Notes: generated from the letters alone by a model not told the origin. DNA of 64,000 bases from Lottia gigantea (GCF_000327385.1 NW_008709716.1:126501-190500); one strand, 5' to 3'. Positions 12,553 to 25,000 are shown, counted from the first letter of the stretch. Numbers and translations are program-made.

Positions 12553-15500
12553 TTAATAAAAAAAGGAGGGTAAAATAAATTTTCGAATAAAAACATGTCT
12601 CTTATACAGGGGTTTAATATATAAGAGAGATTTTCCTAAAATATGTTTGTAAAGTTTAATTAGATCAATATTACTATTTGGATTGTCTATGCAGGTGTTT
12701 CTTCTAATATAGATAGTTTGCCTAGCACAAGATAAAATAAGGTTTAAAAGTTCATTTGGCTGTGATTTGTTAAAAGTTTGCAATCCAAATAGCATAAAAC
12801 ATATAAAATCATTATGTGAAAAATTAAAAGGAAGAATATCTTTTAACATTTTTTTTACTAAAACAATAAAAATACTTAAGTCGAGGCATTCAATGAAAAA
12901 ATGGATATTTGTTTCTGCCTCATCTCCACAGACTGGGCAAAGATCATCTTCAACTTTCCCAATCTTGTGGAGCTTAATCTTATTCCATAAGATGTTGTGG
13001 GCTATCCTGTAATCGAGTTCTACGAATTTTGGGGCTCTATAAATCTTTTGAATATTATTCCATATGATTGGCCAGTTCACCTCTAGGTTCTGCTCTTTCC
13101 AGAATTTTATGCAAGCTGGTTCAGTTTTATTTAATTCACATAATATTTTATAGCAAAACCTAGAGGTGAACTGATCATGTGATATTAAATTACCATTAAT
13201 TAAAAAATTATAGGGACCAGGATCTACTACAAAGGATGTATTATTAATTATATAGAGCCATTCTGGTGGGGTTGAAGCCTTAATATGCTTAAAAGTTTGG
13301 ATAATTTTAACTGTATTGCAATCAGGGTACTTTTCTTCGATAATGTCTATAACTGAGTGATTCTTAAAAAAGCCTGGTTTAACATAATATAAGATATCGT
13401 AAAAGGTAAAAAATTCACATTCAATAAATATTTTGTAGGCTAAAACTTTGTTGTTACTAGAAAGTAAAACATTGTTAAAAAGGGGTTGTATTGAAATATC
13501 ATTTAAAATCTTAGGCTCAGGCCTAATACCATTACAAATACTATTAAAAGCTAAAAGAAAGTGTTTATAAAAGGGAGGTAACATATTTAAAAGGTTAAAA
13601 TTAAAATGTATCTTAAAAATATCCTTATCTAGGTTAAAACTACCATATGAATTTAAAAAGTATGACATAAAATATTTAAAAATATGATCCTTTAATGGAT
13701 TAAAAAAGGGTTTTATCCATTTTAAGAGTAGCGACTGTTGTTTTAGCTTAATATCTACCATTCCCATACCCCCATTTTCTTTACTGCTTGTGATAATGTT
13801 ATATCTTATTAGTGGTGGCTTATTTTTCCATAGAAATTTAGTTAGCATAGACTTTAGTTTATCATGTATATGTTCGGGCATGGGAATGACAGACATAGTG
13901 TAGTAGAATTTTGACATTAAGAGGGTATTTATAACAGTAACTTTTCCTCTTAAAGTCAAATTTCTGCTACACCATATATTTAGTATGGTTTGAACTTTGT
14001 TTAGTTTGGTGATCCAGTTCTGATTTTCACATTCCTTATGATTGTTACCAAAAAAGATTCCTAGAATTAAAATAAAATCATAAACAAGGGTTAAAGGTAA
14101 GTTAAAATTAATAATTTTGTTTCTAACAGAACCTATAGGCATTATCTTAGATTTATTTATATTTATTTTCGCCCCTGATGCAATACAGTAGGGCTCCATG
14201 GCTTTAAATGCTAGCTCTATAGAATTTTCGTCGGCCAGAGTCAAGGTTGTGTCGTCTGCATGTTGGTATATCAGTGACGTCATATCGGTGTGCTTTATAG
14301 GTATACCTTTAGCTGGTGATTGTTTAATTAAAAGATTTAATGGTTCAGCGCACATGATATACAACATAGAAGACAACGGACAACCCTGGCGAACTGACCG
14401 ACTAATAGTAAAATAGGGCGACAGGTGACCGTTAACCTTAACTGTACTAACTATATTGGTATATAAGATCTTAATCCATTGTCTATAGATAGGACCGAAT
14501 CCGAAGTATTTTAGGATGGATTTTAGGTATCCGAAACTCAATCGGTCGAAAGCTTTTTCGGCATCGATTTGGCATATCCATGCTTCGATATCTTCTTTAT
14601 TAAAATAATCGATTAAGTCTCGGATACCCATGACGTTCTCTAAAATACTTCGTCCTGGCATGCAACTTTGTTCCTTAGAAATTATGGAAGGTAAAACACT
14701 TTTTAATCTGGCGGCTAAAACTCTACATAAAATCTTTAAATCTGCGTTTAAAAGGGATATAGGTCTAAAATTCTTTAAAAGGGTTTTATCACCTTTATCT
14801 TTATAGATTAAAACAATTACGCCTCTCCGCATAGAACGTAATAAAGTATAAGAATTGAAAATATGATTTAAAACATTTAAAAATATAGGTGATAAAAGAT
14901 CCCAAAAATATAAATAAAATTCAGCGGTGAGTCCGTCTAAGCCTGGCTCTTATTCTTTGACATAGTCCTTATAGCGACAGACAATTCGGACAATGTAATT
15001 TGTGTGTCACAGTACTCTCGCTCGGTTGTAGTTATGGTGTTAGTGAGAGTACTGCAGACGTTATTAATAGCAACAAAATCGTCTGCTTTTTCTCGTGTAT
15101 ATAGTTTAGAGTAAAACTCACCGCACTCATATACTATATCTTGTGTATGGTTAATTACATTGCCCGAACTGTCTGTAAGCTGCTTTATACAATTAGAATT
15201 TTGTCGTTGTTTCTCTAAATTCAAAAAATATGAGGTACACCTGTCACCCTCCGTAGCGTCTAAGGATTTGCTACGTAATATGGCACCACGACATGTTTCC
15301 TCGTCCATTGCAGAAAGTTGTAGCTCTAAGGTTTTTATTAAGGTTAAATCATGCGTGGTGCCCAGAGATAGTCTCCTATATTCTTTGGCGAGATCAGTCT
15401 GGAGGGACCAAAATTTTCTTTTTTCTTGCTTTTTCTTACTCTTCGAGTATGTCTGAGCCAAATTTTGAATTTTGTATTTTAGATTGTCCCACCAGACTAA

Positions 15501-16427
15501 AATCTCCGTGGAATATAGGGGGCTATCTATTTCCTTCTTAATTAAATCAGTAATAAGAGTAGTAAAATTATTATCCTTTAAAAGTGTATTATTGAATATA
15601 TATAGACCGGGGCCTTTTTTACATTTATTAAAATCGATTAAAATACTAACTGGGCTATGGTCCGATAAGGAAGAATATGTGATAAAACAGTTAAAAACGT
15701 GGTGAATAAAGCTCTGAGGTATAAAAATAAAATCAATTCGGCTGGTCTTAAGAACATTATTAACGATAATCTTACGAGTAAACTGTCTTTTATCGGGGTG
15801 TCGGCGTCTAAAAATATCACTAAGGCTGTGCTCGTTTAAGAAGGTATTAAAAATTGCGCTCCCTCTTTTACTGCTATGCATATATTCAGCCCTGTCAAGT
15901 GAAGGGTTTAAAATTTCGTTAAAATCACCAGTTAAAATTGAATAGGGACTTAAAAAGGATGAAATACATGTATAAAATTCCGTTCTTTCGTTAGGGTCAT
16001 TAGGAGCATATATAGATAAAACATTAAAATAACAATCATCAAAATTAAAATTAACTTTCACAATCCTACCCTCCGAATCATTTTCACTATTTACAATAAA
16101 ACTTTTGAGATTATTCTGTACTAAAATTGCAACACCTCTGCGATTATTATCAAAGTTACTAAAAAACACAGGTCCATCCCATAAAAGTTTCACTTTTAGA
16201 ATAATATTGTCATCCCAGAAAGTTTCTTGTAAACACACAATGTCATTTCCACTATTCTTTATATATACAATCACCTTTTGAATTTTATTCCATTCCCGAA
16301 GTCCATTCACATTCCAAGTAGTTATTTTAGGCATAGTTAAAATGATTAAAATATAGAGGGATAAAATATAAGTAAGAATAGAAGTCACTTTAAAAGAGTT
16401 TGAATAATAAAGCTGTTTATTGCACAT
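12553..16427 (-). pseudogene. LINE ORF2: endonuclease and reverse transcriptase, one frameshift
   Basis: Would encode about 1,290 aa (about 1,260 if the Met of MPKITTWNVNG at 16334 is the true start). Endonuclease motifs are all visible: TWNVNG, CLQET, GDFNEI, RIDFIF and SDHSPV. RT motifs follow: LKNFRPISLLNADLKIL, QIDAEKAFDRL, GCPLSSMLY and the catalytic YQHADDTTL, with His where most LINEs have Phe or Tyr. Near the C-terminus CPVCGDEAETNIHFFIEC is a CX2CX7HX4C knuckle. The frame breaks once near 14940, where KNKSQA runs to a stop while GLDGLTAEFY continues the normal LINE sequence in the adjacent frame, consistent with loss of a single C. It starts one base after the ORF1 stop, typical of linked ORF1-ORF2 translation. 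Confidence 0.88.
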
Positions 16428-16428
16428 T

Positions 16429-17510
16429 TTACTGTCTCTTAATCTGGGGGAGTGGCATCTCTTTACTGGGGCTATTTTCCCTACTATTAAGTGGTTTAAG
16501 TTTGGAGGGGGTGGGGGATTGTCGAGAAACTGGGACTCGTCTGTAGCGACCGTTCTTATCTTTCACGGCTATAAATTCCATGCCGCTATTCGTTTCTTCT
16601 AAAAAGTCATCTATGATAGAGTTTTCGTCTTTATTAATGTTAAATGATGGGGGGTTAATTTCGGGGGGATTAGTATCGGGGGCATCATGGCGTGTAGACT
16701 CTGCGGATGGCAAAACTTCGTTATGGCTCGGTTGTTCTAGATTAATGTTCACTTCGTCGTCATTGTCCTTCTTTTGTTTTTTCCCCTCTTGATTGTTCTC
16801 ACTCTTATCAGTACTTAGGTCTCGTTTATTATTATTCACTATTTCTTCGTCATGTTCCCCTTCGTTAGTGTCAAAAAACTGTTCACATTTACACAAATTT
16901 TCTGCCTTTTCACATTTTTCACAAGTAGGGGTGGGGCATTTGAAGGCCATATGTCCGAAAAGTCTGCACTTTGCACATTTGATCTGGGGGCATACCTTCT
17001 TCTCGTGGTCCGGGCTTAAACATTTATAACAAACTTTAGTCTGGTTGTTATGTAGGATTTTAAAGGATTGTGGCCCCTCTAGAGTCTCAAAGTTCATTGC
17101 CCACGGAAGGAATCTCAATGTGGGTGGAAATTTACATTTCACGTGCCGAGTGCCGTCAGCTACATTGGGAAACTTCTTATGAAAGTGTCTTACTACTGGG
17201 CCTACAATTTCCACTCCAAATCTTTCCAATTTCCTTACAATAATATCATCTTCAAGGTAGGGCGGTAAAAACAAAGTTCGGGTTCATATCCTAAATCGTT
17301 CACAGTGAGTCCTTCGCACAACAGATTTGCATTTTCCACACTATCGACCGTTATTTCTATAGTCGAGGGGTACCTGGGTATACACGCAAAGCATGACCCC
17401 TCCCCGAGTTTCCCTTCTACTGCTTCAATAAATTCATCCAACCTAATAAGTTTCAAATCAGTTACCTTTACTCTCACCGTACTCTCTTTCTTATATCATC
17501 TGTTCTCCAT
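16429..17510 (-). pseudogene. LINE ORF1: CCHC zinc-knuckle RNA-binding protein, broken
   Basis: The N-terminal part (VRVKVTDLKLIRLDEF...) has a fold-like region, followed by the knuckles CYKCLSPDHEKKVC and CAKCRLFGHMAFKC (both CX2CX4HX4C) and a cysteine-rich CEKCEKAENLCKC. The tail is acidic then basic and ends at 16429. One frameshift near 17270 moves the reading from ...YEPELCF to LPPYLEDDI in the next frame. A stop lies soon after the likely start ATG (17510). The zinc-knuckle type of ORF1 is characteristic of Tx1-like elements, unlike the coiled-coil ORF1 of mammalian L1. Confidence 0.8.
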
Positions 17511-17743
17511 CGTATCCAAAAATAACACCTCCGCTAATCCTATGCGGGGTGGCGAATATTGCACAAAATAGGGGCAAAAGCCCCTAAATACACGATATAT
17601 ACAGTCAACAAATGACAATAACAAAGTCAATATTTACAAACACAAGTAAAATCCAATAGTACAGTGAACAAGGTTCAATACGCTTGGGTAATTCTCGGAG
17701 CACACTAATTAACGTGTTAACACTACGAGATACTAACCAACTA

Positions 17744-18109
17744 TAAAATGGGGGGATTTCTGGCAAGTTGATTTCATTGCTATTAATCTTTCATCACTGG
17801 AAATGAATGGAGTGGGCTCATGAAGACGGGCAACGCCATGCAGGGTGCCAAGAGGGAAATTTTGCCAGGACAGTGGCATTAGCCTGCTCTTTTTCGATTT
17901 CTAACTGTCGAGGGATCTTTAACATGCACAGCCTGTTGCACACGGGGCCTCAGTTTATTGTCCCATCCGAACGACTAGAAGCTTTTTCCATGTCAGCCCC
18001 TCTTACCTGCATCACTGACAGGGGGAAACCGGGTTGAAAAATCCGAAGGTATTATCTCGACCTATGCAGGCATTGAACCCTGGCCCTTCAGGTTAGCGAG
18101 CAAGCGTCT
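17744..18109. repeat. Direct repeat, right copy (366 bp), next to the LINE 5' end
   Basis: Partner of 11848-12250. It begins at the same TAAAATGGGGGGATTTCTGG and ends at GCAAGCGTCT, beyond which the sequence continues into the remainder of the SINE head (AACTCAATGAGCCACCGCGG), which is absent from the left copy. It lacks 10 bp covering half of the SINE target duplication and 27 bp of the SINE tail. Confidence 0.85.
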
Positions 18110-18135
18110 AACTCAATGAGCCACCGCGGCTCCCT
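17801..18135 (-). mobile_element. tRNA-derived SINE, head-side part
   Basis: The right half of the SINE split by the LINE, containing the complete tRNA-like head on the minus strand: GGAGCCGCGGTGGCTCATTG (acceptor/A-box region) and GGGTTCAATGCC (B box). The CTGGCCTAC at 18136-18144 is the outer target-duplication copy. It is not a functional tRNA gene, since the cloverleaf is extended into the SINE body. Confidence 0.8.
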
Positions 18136-19076
18136 CTGGCCTACGAAGCTTTCAATATTTTTGGGTAATAACTAAATAGTTCGGATATTTTAATATTTCA
18201 AATTCGTTTATTAAAATTCAACGTAGTTAAATCTAATTGATTACAGAAAATAATGACATTATATACTTGAATGAATATATAGAATATACAGGATAAGAAT
18301 ATAATAAATATAAAAGGAAGGGTTAAAGTTGTCCTCCCAAACCGAATCGATTTTAACTTACAGAATTCGATCTATATTGAATAATCATTTGATTAAAGGG
18401 ACAGATTCGCCATTTTGAGGGATTGATTTGTGTCTTGAAATGTGTAAATAGCCTTCAGAAATGTACAAAAATCACATACATAACCTTCAATATGCGTTGA
18501 AAATTTTGTGGCCGCTGCTCGGCCACGTCACCTAATATTTCTTAGAAACGCCACTTATAAGGTACAATTGCTCAAAAAATGGCGAACTTGTCCCTTGTGT
18601 ATCTTGTGCCATAGAAATATTTGAAAATATAACGGAAATTGTTGACATTAGACTTGTGTTCTTGATACGCAAATGTCCTAAAATATTGGTCACATCAGAT
18701 CGATCTTGAATGGCTTCCTCGATTTCATCACGGTAAAATATCTTTGTAAATCAAACAGCCCATTGTGAAAGTTTCACTAAGCTCTACAATGTATGCTATG
18801 CGCATATTTGCACGTGAATTTGGGAAGTTAAACATTTGTAAACAAGTTATGGTGCAAGTTATGGATTTTTGAACAAGCTACCAAATACATCAATAAAAAG
18901 GAAAAATAATAGAGATAAATAAACAACAAATAGTTAAATTACTTCTAGACCTATCAAATTGTCTTTTAAAATGTATTAAAGTATAGTTTTCCCGATAAAA
19001 ATCATGTCTTAATCAAAATTCAAAATGTTTCAACCTAAATAAACTTCATCGGTTACTTAATACTTAATCAGCATAC
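18136..19076. other. Spacer between the LINE/SINE block and the EXD1-like gene
   Basis: No gene is supported. It contains the MITE at 18396-18596. The rest is AT-rich and would include the 3' UTR of the minus-strand EXD1-like gene near its right end. No poly(A) signal close to the stop codon stands out. Confidence 0.5.
18396..18596. mobile_element. MITE with AAGGGACAG terminal inverted repeats (copy 1)
   Basis: About 200 bp. The left end is AAGGGACAGATTCGCCATTT and the right end, reverse-complemented, is AAGGGACAAGTTCGCCATTT, so the inverted repeats are about 24 bp with few mismatches. A perfect small hairpin GTGGCCG-CTGCT-CGGCCAC lies in the middle (near 18509). A longer relative with the same ends sits at 46071-46907. 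The superfamily is not determined, because no target duplication is clear. Confidence 0.65.
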
Positions 19077-22000
19077 TTAGTAGTCATCATCATAGTATTC
19101 ATCATCATAGTATTCATCATCATAGTATTCATCATCATAGTAATTACGACGACGAGGACGTGTGGGTTTAGGTGTAGGGAAAGGGTTTTTACCAGCATTA
19201 TCTATCGCTTGTTTCAAATCCGTGGCTGCTGCCCTAACATATGAAGGTATATGATCCCCTTTAGCTTGATAACCTATAAATGTGTAAAACCCTTTAGTCA
19301 CTGATACATTGTGTGGATTTTTTATTATGTTTTGGCGAAAATCTTTCAGGTCTCGTTCGTTCATTCTAAAATAGAAATTTAAGATAACCGGTTTGTATTG
19401 CAATGTATCACGATGGTTCTTTATTCTGATACTCTTTAGGAATAAAACTTCACACTCTCTCAAAAAGTATAAAGGACTGGATATTGTGTATTTCCGACAA
19501 ATGTCTTTAAATACGATGATCTGATAACGTTTATACAAAAGAGTAGCCAGATTTTTTATGGTTACATTTGAGTAGTTCATTGATCGAAATAAGAAATAGT
19601 AGGGTGGTCTATCAGGATTGAAATCATCACCTTCTTTGTCCATTTCCCTTTCTATCCCTCTCAGTTCATGCAATACAAAGTTGGAAAAGATTTTTGCAAC
19701 TTTAGGTGTCATTAAAGTATTAACGTCTTCTTCTGTCCAGTGACGATTTAAAGCAGCTAAAATGTCTTCATCTTCAATAGATTCGTGATCTACTACAGTT
19801 GGGTAAGCTCTGTCTATCTTTTTTAAAACCAACTTTGCATTCTCGGAAATGCGGTCATTTCGGCGATCTTTGAGACTGTTATTCAACAAGTAGTGAACAG
19901 TTTCATGGACTCTTTCTTTAAATTTTTCGATTAAATTCTTTTCTTCCAACAATCTGCAAAAACAATGTCTTTATAAGAGCTTGAAATTTCATAGAAAAGA
20001 AAACGGCTTTACGTTATGCAAACAGGCATATTATTAAGCTACTTGAAAAATATGTTTCAGTTTAGGAAGCTCAGGATGTGAGGGTCATTAAAGAACTAAC
20101 AAGGCCTTACAAGGTCATACACAAAATATGGTATACATTACCTTTTTTGATTTTTATAGATTTCCGGCAATACGACAACGTCGTTGCATGCATATTCAAT
20201 CATTTCTGAGGACATTGGACGAAGTTCCCAATAGTTTGCAATAGTTTTATTCCATGTTTTCTGAAATTAATAATTACCATTTAGTTTTAGTTTTCAAAGG
20301 AATAATAATTTATTTAACGAAGATAATAATTCCCCTTCAAAGTAAACTACTATAATTCGGGCAATATTATCTTTTATCTGACTTCCAGGTTTAAAATTGA
20401 TCAACTGTTGTGACGGGAAATGGTTTTCAAGTTGGATTTTTGGTAAGTAAGTAAAATGTTTAATTTTAAATGTACTGCTAAAATCCTATCAATTACCTGG
20501 ATTTCTTCTTTGTTGTCTAATTTTTTACCGCCATAAATTTCACAAACGTCTGACAATTTTCTGACTGTTGCCATTAATCTTCCCTCATTTTCTTGTAGAA
20601 TCAAATCAGCGCACTTGAAAACAAACGTAAAAATAATGGTATATACCTCATATTTTTCAGGAAGCATCAACAAATACAAAGAATAAAGAAATTTTCTCTA
20701 CAACTTATCGATGTTTTATGCACTATATCTGAGAGTCCTTTGAAAATTACACATATTGCGTAATTGTATTCAAACGAAAAAGTGAAAACTCACTTGTGTA
20801 TCAAATACATTATTTAATGTAACACCAAAGTGATGATACAGTGCGTCACTATCACGACTACATGCGTGGATCACCTGGAATATAAAGATATATAATTAGA
20901 ACAATTAAGCAAACGATTCAAGTGGAAGAAAATTGTCTAAATAATGAAAAATCAGCTCAGAATTCAATGAGAAAAAAAAATCGGTCAACTATATTTATTG
21001 CATCAAGATGAAAATAATACGATTTATTTTGGTGAAATTTCAATTTAAGATAATAATTTAAGAAAGTGTATCGTGTAATATAATCTGAGAAAAAAAATGT
21101 ATCGCGTGGTGCAATTTAAAGAAAGTGCATCGTGAGATACAATTCAAGAAAGTCTTTCGCGACATTAAGTTTAACGTGTGATATAACACAAAGAAAGTGT
21201 TTCGTGTGATATAATTAAAGGAAAATGTAACGTGTGATTTAATCTGAGGAAAGTGTATCGTACGGTATAATCTGAGGAAAGTGTATCGTACGGTATAATC
21301 TGAGGAAAGTCGTATGTTATAGTGTGAGAAAAGTGTACATGCATTATAGTGTGAGGATGTTGTATCTTGTAATGTGATGTAGGGAAAGCGTATCGTGTAA
21401 TAAAATTCATAGAAAGTGAATCAAGTGATATAATTAAAGAAAAGTGTATCTTATGGTATACTCTAAGAGAAGTGTATCGTGTGATATAATGCGAGTAAAG
21501 CGAATTTTGTAATCTGATATAAGAAAAATGTATCGTTTGATCTAATCCAAGGAAAGCGTATCGTATGATATAATCCGGGGAAAGTGTATCGTCTTGATAG
21601 TATCTAAGTATTGTGTGGTATATTATAAAGAAAGTGTATCGTGTGATATAATTCAAGGAAAGTGTAAAGTGAGAATTATTCTAAGGAAGGTGTATCGTGT
21701 TATATAATCTAAGGAAAATGTATCGTGTGATATAATTTAAAGTGTAATACAATCTAAGGACAATGCATCGTGTGATATAATATGAGGAAAGTGTATCGTG
21801 CGTTATATTGTGAGGAAAGTAAATCTTGAAATGTAATCAAAGGAAAGTGAATCGTGTGATATAATCGAAGGAAAGTGCATCGTGTGATATAATCGAAGGA
21901 AAGTGCATCGTGCGTTATATTGTGAGGAAAGAGAATCTTGAAATGTAATAAAAGGAAAGTGAATCGTGTGATATAATATGAGGAAAGTGCATCGTGTGTT

Positions 22001-25000
22001 ATAATGTGAGGAAAGTGAATCGTGTGATATGATATGAGGAAAGTGCATCGTGCGTTATATTGTGATTGAAGTGAATCTTGAAATGTAATCTAAGGAAAGT
22101 GAATCGTGTGATATAATCGAAGGGAAGTGTATCGTGCGTTATAATGTGAGGAAAGTAAATCTTGAAATGTAATCTAAGGAAAGTGCATCGTGTAATATAA
22201 TATGAGGAAAGTGTATCGTGCGTTGTAATGTGAGGAAAGTGAATCTTGAAATGTAATGTAAGGAAAGTGAATCGTATGATATAATATGAGGAAAGTGTAT
22301 CGTGCGTTGTAATGTGAGGAAAGTGAATCTTGAAATGTAATGTAAGGAAAGTGCATCGTGTGATATAATGTGAGGAAAGTGAATCATGTGATATAATCGA
22401 AGGGAAGTGTATCGTGCGTTATAATGTGAGGAAAGTAAATCTTGAAATGTAATCTAAGGAAAGTGCATCGTGTAATATAATATGAGGAAAGTGTATCGTG
22501 CGTTGTAATGTGAGGAAAGTGAATCTTGAAATGTAATGTAAGGAAAGTGAATCGTATGATATAATATGAGGAAAGTGTATCGTGCGTTGTAATGTGAGGA
22601 AAGTGAATCTTGAAATGTAATGTAAGGAAAGTGCATCGTGTGATATAATGTGAGGAAAGTGAATCGTGTGATATAATGTGAGGAAAGTGAATCATGTGAT
22701 ATAATATGAGGAAAGTGTATCTTGCTTTATAATGTGAGGAAAGTGAATCTTGAAATATAATGTAAGGAAAGTGAATAAGGAAATGGTGTAGAAAGTCTGT
22801 AGTGTAATATAAAATAAGAAAGTTTATCGTGTGATACAATCTAATGAAAGTGTATCGTGTGATAATGTCTGAGGAAAGTGTATCGTGTGATATATTCTGA
22901 GGAAAGTGTATCGTATCATAATTAAAGGAAAATGTTTTGTGTGGTATAATCTTAGGAAAGTGGATCTTGTGATATTATCCAAGGAAAGTGTATCGTGTGA
23001 TATAGGAAATTCGTCTGTTATAATGTAAGGAATGTGTAGCGTGCGTTATGATATGATTGTATAATATCCTGTAATGTGATATAAGAATAATGTATCGTGT
23101 GATATAATTAAAGGAAAGTGTAATGTGTGATATAATCTGAGGAAAGTGGGTCGCGTGATGTCATTAAAGGAAAGTGTATCGCGTGATATTATTAAAGATG
23201 GGTTCCCTTATTTTCATTGATGAAAATGATAATGCTAATACTTATACGAATAGAAAGTAGGTGTGTTCTTATGACTTGGAAAAATACCAGTTTGTCTCAC
23301 ATGTCAATAATTTATTCATAATTAGCTAAATTAGAAGAGAATTACCAGCAGAATTCCAATGAGTGGCTGATCAAGAAAAGTCAAAAAGTCTTCTTCTTTT
23401 TTTTTTTTTGTTTATCAAGACTGTACATTGCTCGTGGTTGTTTGTTTAACTTAATACTAACTATGCTAACTTCACCTTATCTTGTATTGAACATTTATCT
23501 CTTTATTTGTGACCTTGGCGAGTGCTTTACATAGAAGTTTTTAGGAACTTCTCCACTCTTAACACTAAAAAATAAGGAAACACATCTTTAAATGAAAGTA
23601 TATCATGTGTTTTAATGTGAGGAAAATGAATCATGTAATGTGATATAAGCAAAAGTGTTTTATGTGATATGATCCAAGGAAAGTGTATCGAGTGATTTAA
23701 TCTTAGGTAAGTGAATCGTGTGACAAAGTCTAAGGACAATGTATTGTGTGAAATAATCTGAGGAAAGTGTATCGTTTGATAAAATCCAAAGTAAGTCTAT
23801 CGTTTGATATCCAACGAGTCCAACGAGAATGTATCGTGTGATATAGACTGAGGAAAGTGTATCGTATCATAATTGAAGGAAAATGTTTTGTGTGTCAAAT
23901 TGTGAGTAAAGTATATCAGAGGGAAGTTATAATATAAGGAAAGTGTATCGTGCGTTATGATATGAGGAACATGTATCTTGTAATGCGAAATAAGAAAAAT
24001 GTATCGTGTGATATAATCTAAGGAAAGTGTATCGTGTGATATAATGTGAGGAAAAGGACTCTTTTTATAACATGAGAAAAGTGTATCGTGTGATGTTATC
24101 TAATGAAAGTGTATCCCTTTCCTTAGATTATATCAGAAAAGTAGGACGTAAAACTCCATTCATTTCATTTCCTTAGATTATATTACACGAAACACTTTCG
24201 CTTAATTATATATCACAGGATTCATTTTCCTGAGATTACATGTATATCACAATACTCTCCATAGATTTTATCACACGATACATTTTCCTTAGATTATGTC
24301 ACACGAATCATAGATTATCTCATGAAAATGTGAGAAAACGTGAGAAATAATCCATCGTGTGATGTTATCTGAGGAAAGTGTAACGTATGCTATAATCTAA
24401 TGAAAGTGTATCGTGTGGTATAGTTTGAGGAAAGTGTATCTTATAATAGATACGCATAATAAAAATGCTTTGTGTGGTATGATCTTAGGAAATGTTTCGT
24501 GTGATATAATCCCAGGAAAGTGTATCATGTGTTGTAATGTGAGGAAAATGAATCTTGTTATGTGATATAATGAAAATGTATTTTGTGATATAATGAAAAT
24601 GTATTTTGTGATATAATGAAAAGAATATGAATTGTGTGATATAACTAATAAAAGAAAATAATATCGTGCAATATAATTAAATGAAAATATATCTTGTGAT
24701 ATAATCTAAGAAAAGTGCATCGTGTGATATAATGTGAGGAAAACGAATCTTGTAATGTGACATCAGGAAAATGTATCGTGTGATATAATCTAAGGAAAAG
24801 GAATCGTGTGATGATATAAAAAAAAAGTGTATTTGGTTTGATGATCCGAGAAAAGTGTATTTTGTTTGATAATCTGAGGAAAGTTTATTTTGTGATATAA
24901 TCTAAGGAAAGGGCTTCGTTTGATAATTTGTTATCGTTTATCGTGTGATTTATTCTAAGTTGTGCAATATAAAGAAAGTGTATCGTTTGATATTATATAA

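Larger units (their letters stand above)
12251..17743 (-). mobile_element. Tx1-like (L1 group) LINE, nearly full length, 5.5 kb
   Basis: Minus-strand non-LTR retrotransposon with two reading frames: ORF1 with CCHC knuckles (about 17510-16429) and ORF2 with AP-type endonuclease plus reverse transcriptase (16427-12553). The 3' UTR is about 300 bp and ends in a short A tract (seen as TTTTTTTT at 12249-12257 on the plus strand). The 5' UTR is about 230 bp. ORF2 lacks an RNase H domain and ends in a CCHC-type motif, as in the L1/Tx1 group. The coding regions carry about three lesions, so this copy is not active as read, but the 98-99% identity of the flanking repeats suggests it is young. Confidence 0.9.

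Noticed and set aside
14198-14416. CRE octamer at 14275 as a regulatory site
   Set aside because: It lies within the reverse transcriptase coding region of the LINE and is most likely coincidental.
17801-18135. tRNA gene on the minus strand
   Set aside because: A and B boxes are present, but the sequence continues into a SINE body with a tail, and further copies exist at 11910 and 36121.
21171-23739. Long minus-strand open frames giving repeated peptides such as HFPYITFQDSLSSHYN
   Set aside because: They follow the 28-bp minisatellite. The unit has no stop in that direction and 28 is not a multiple of 3, so the frames cycle. They are an artefact of the repeat, and no start or splice context supports a gene.
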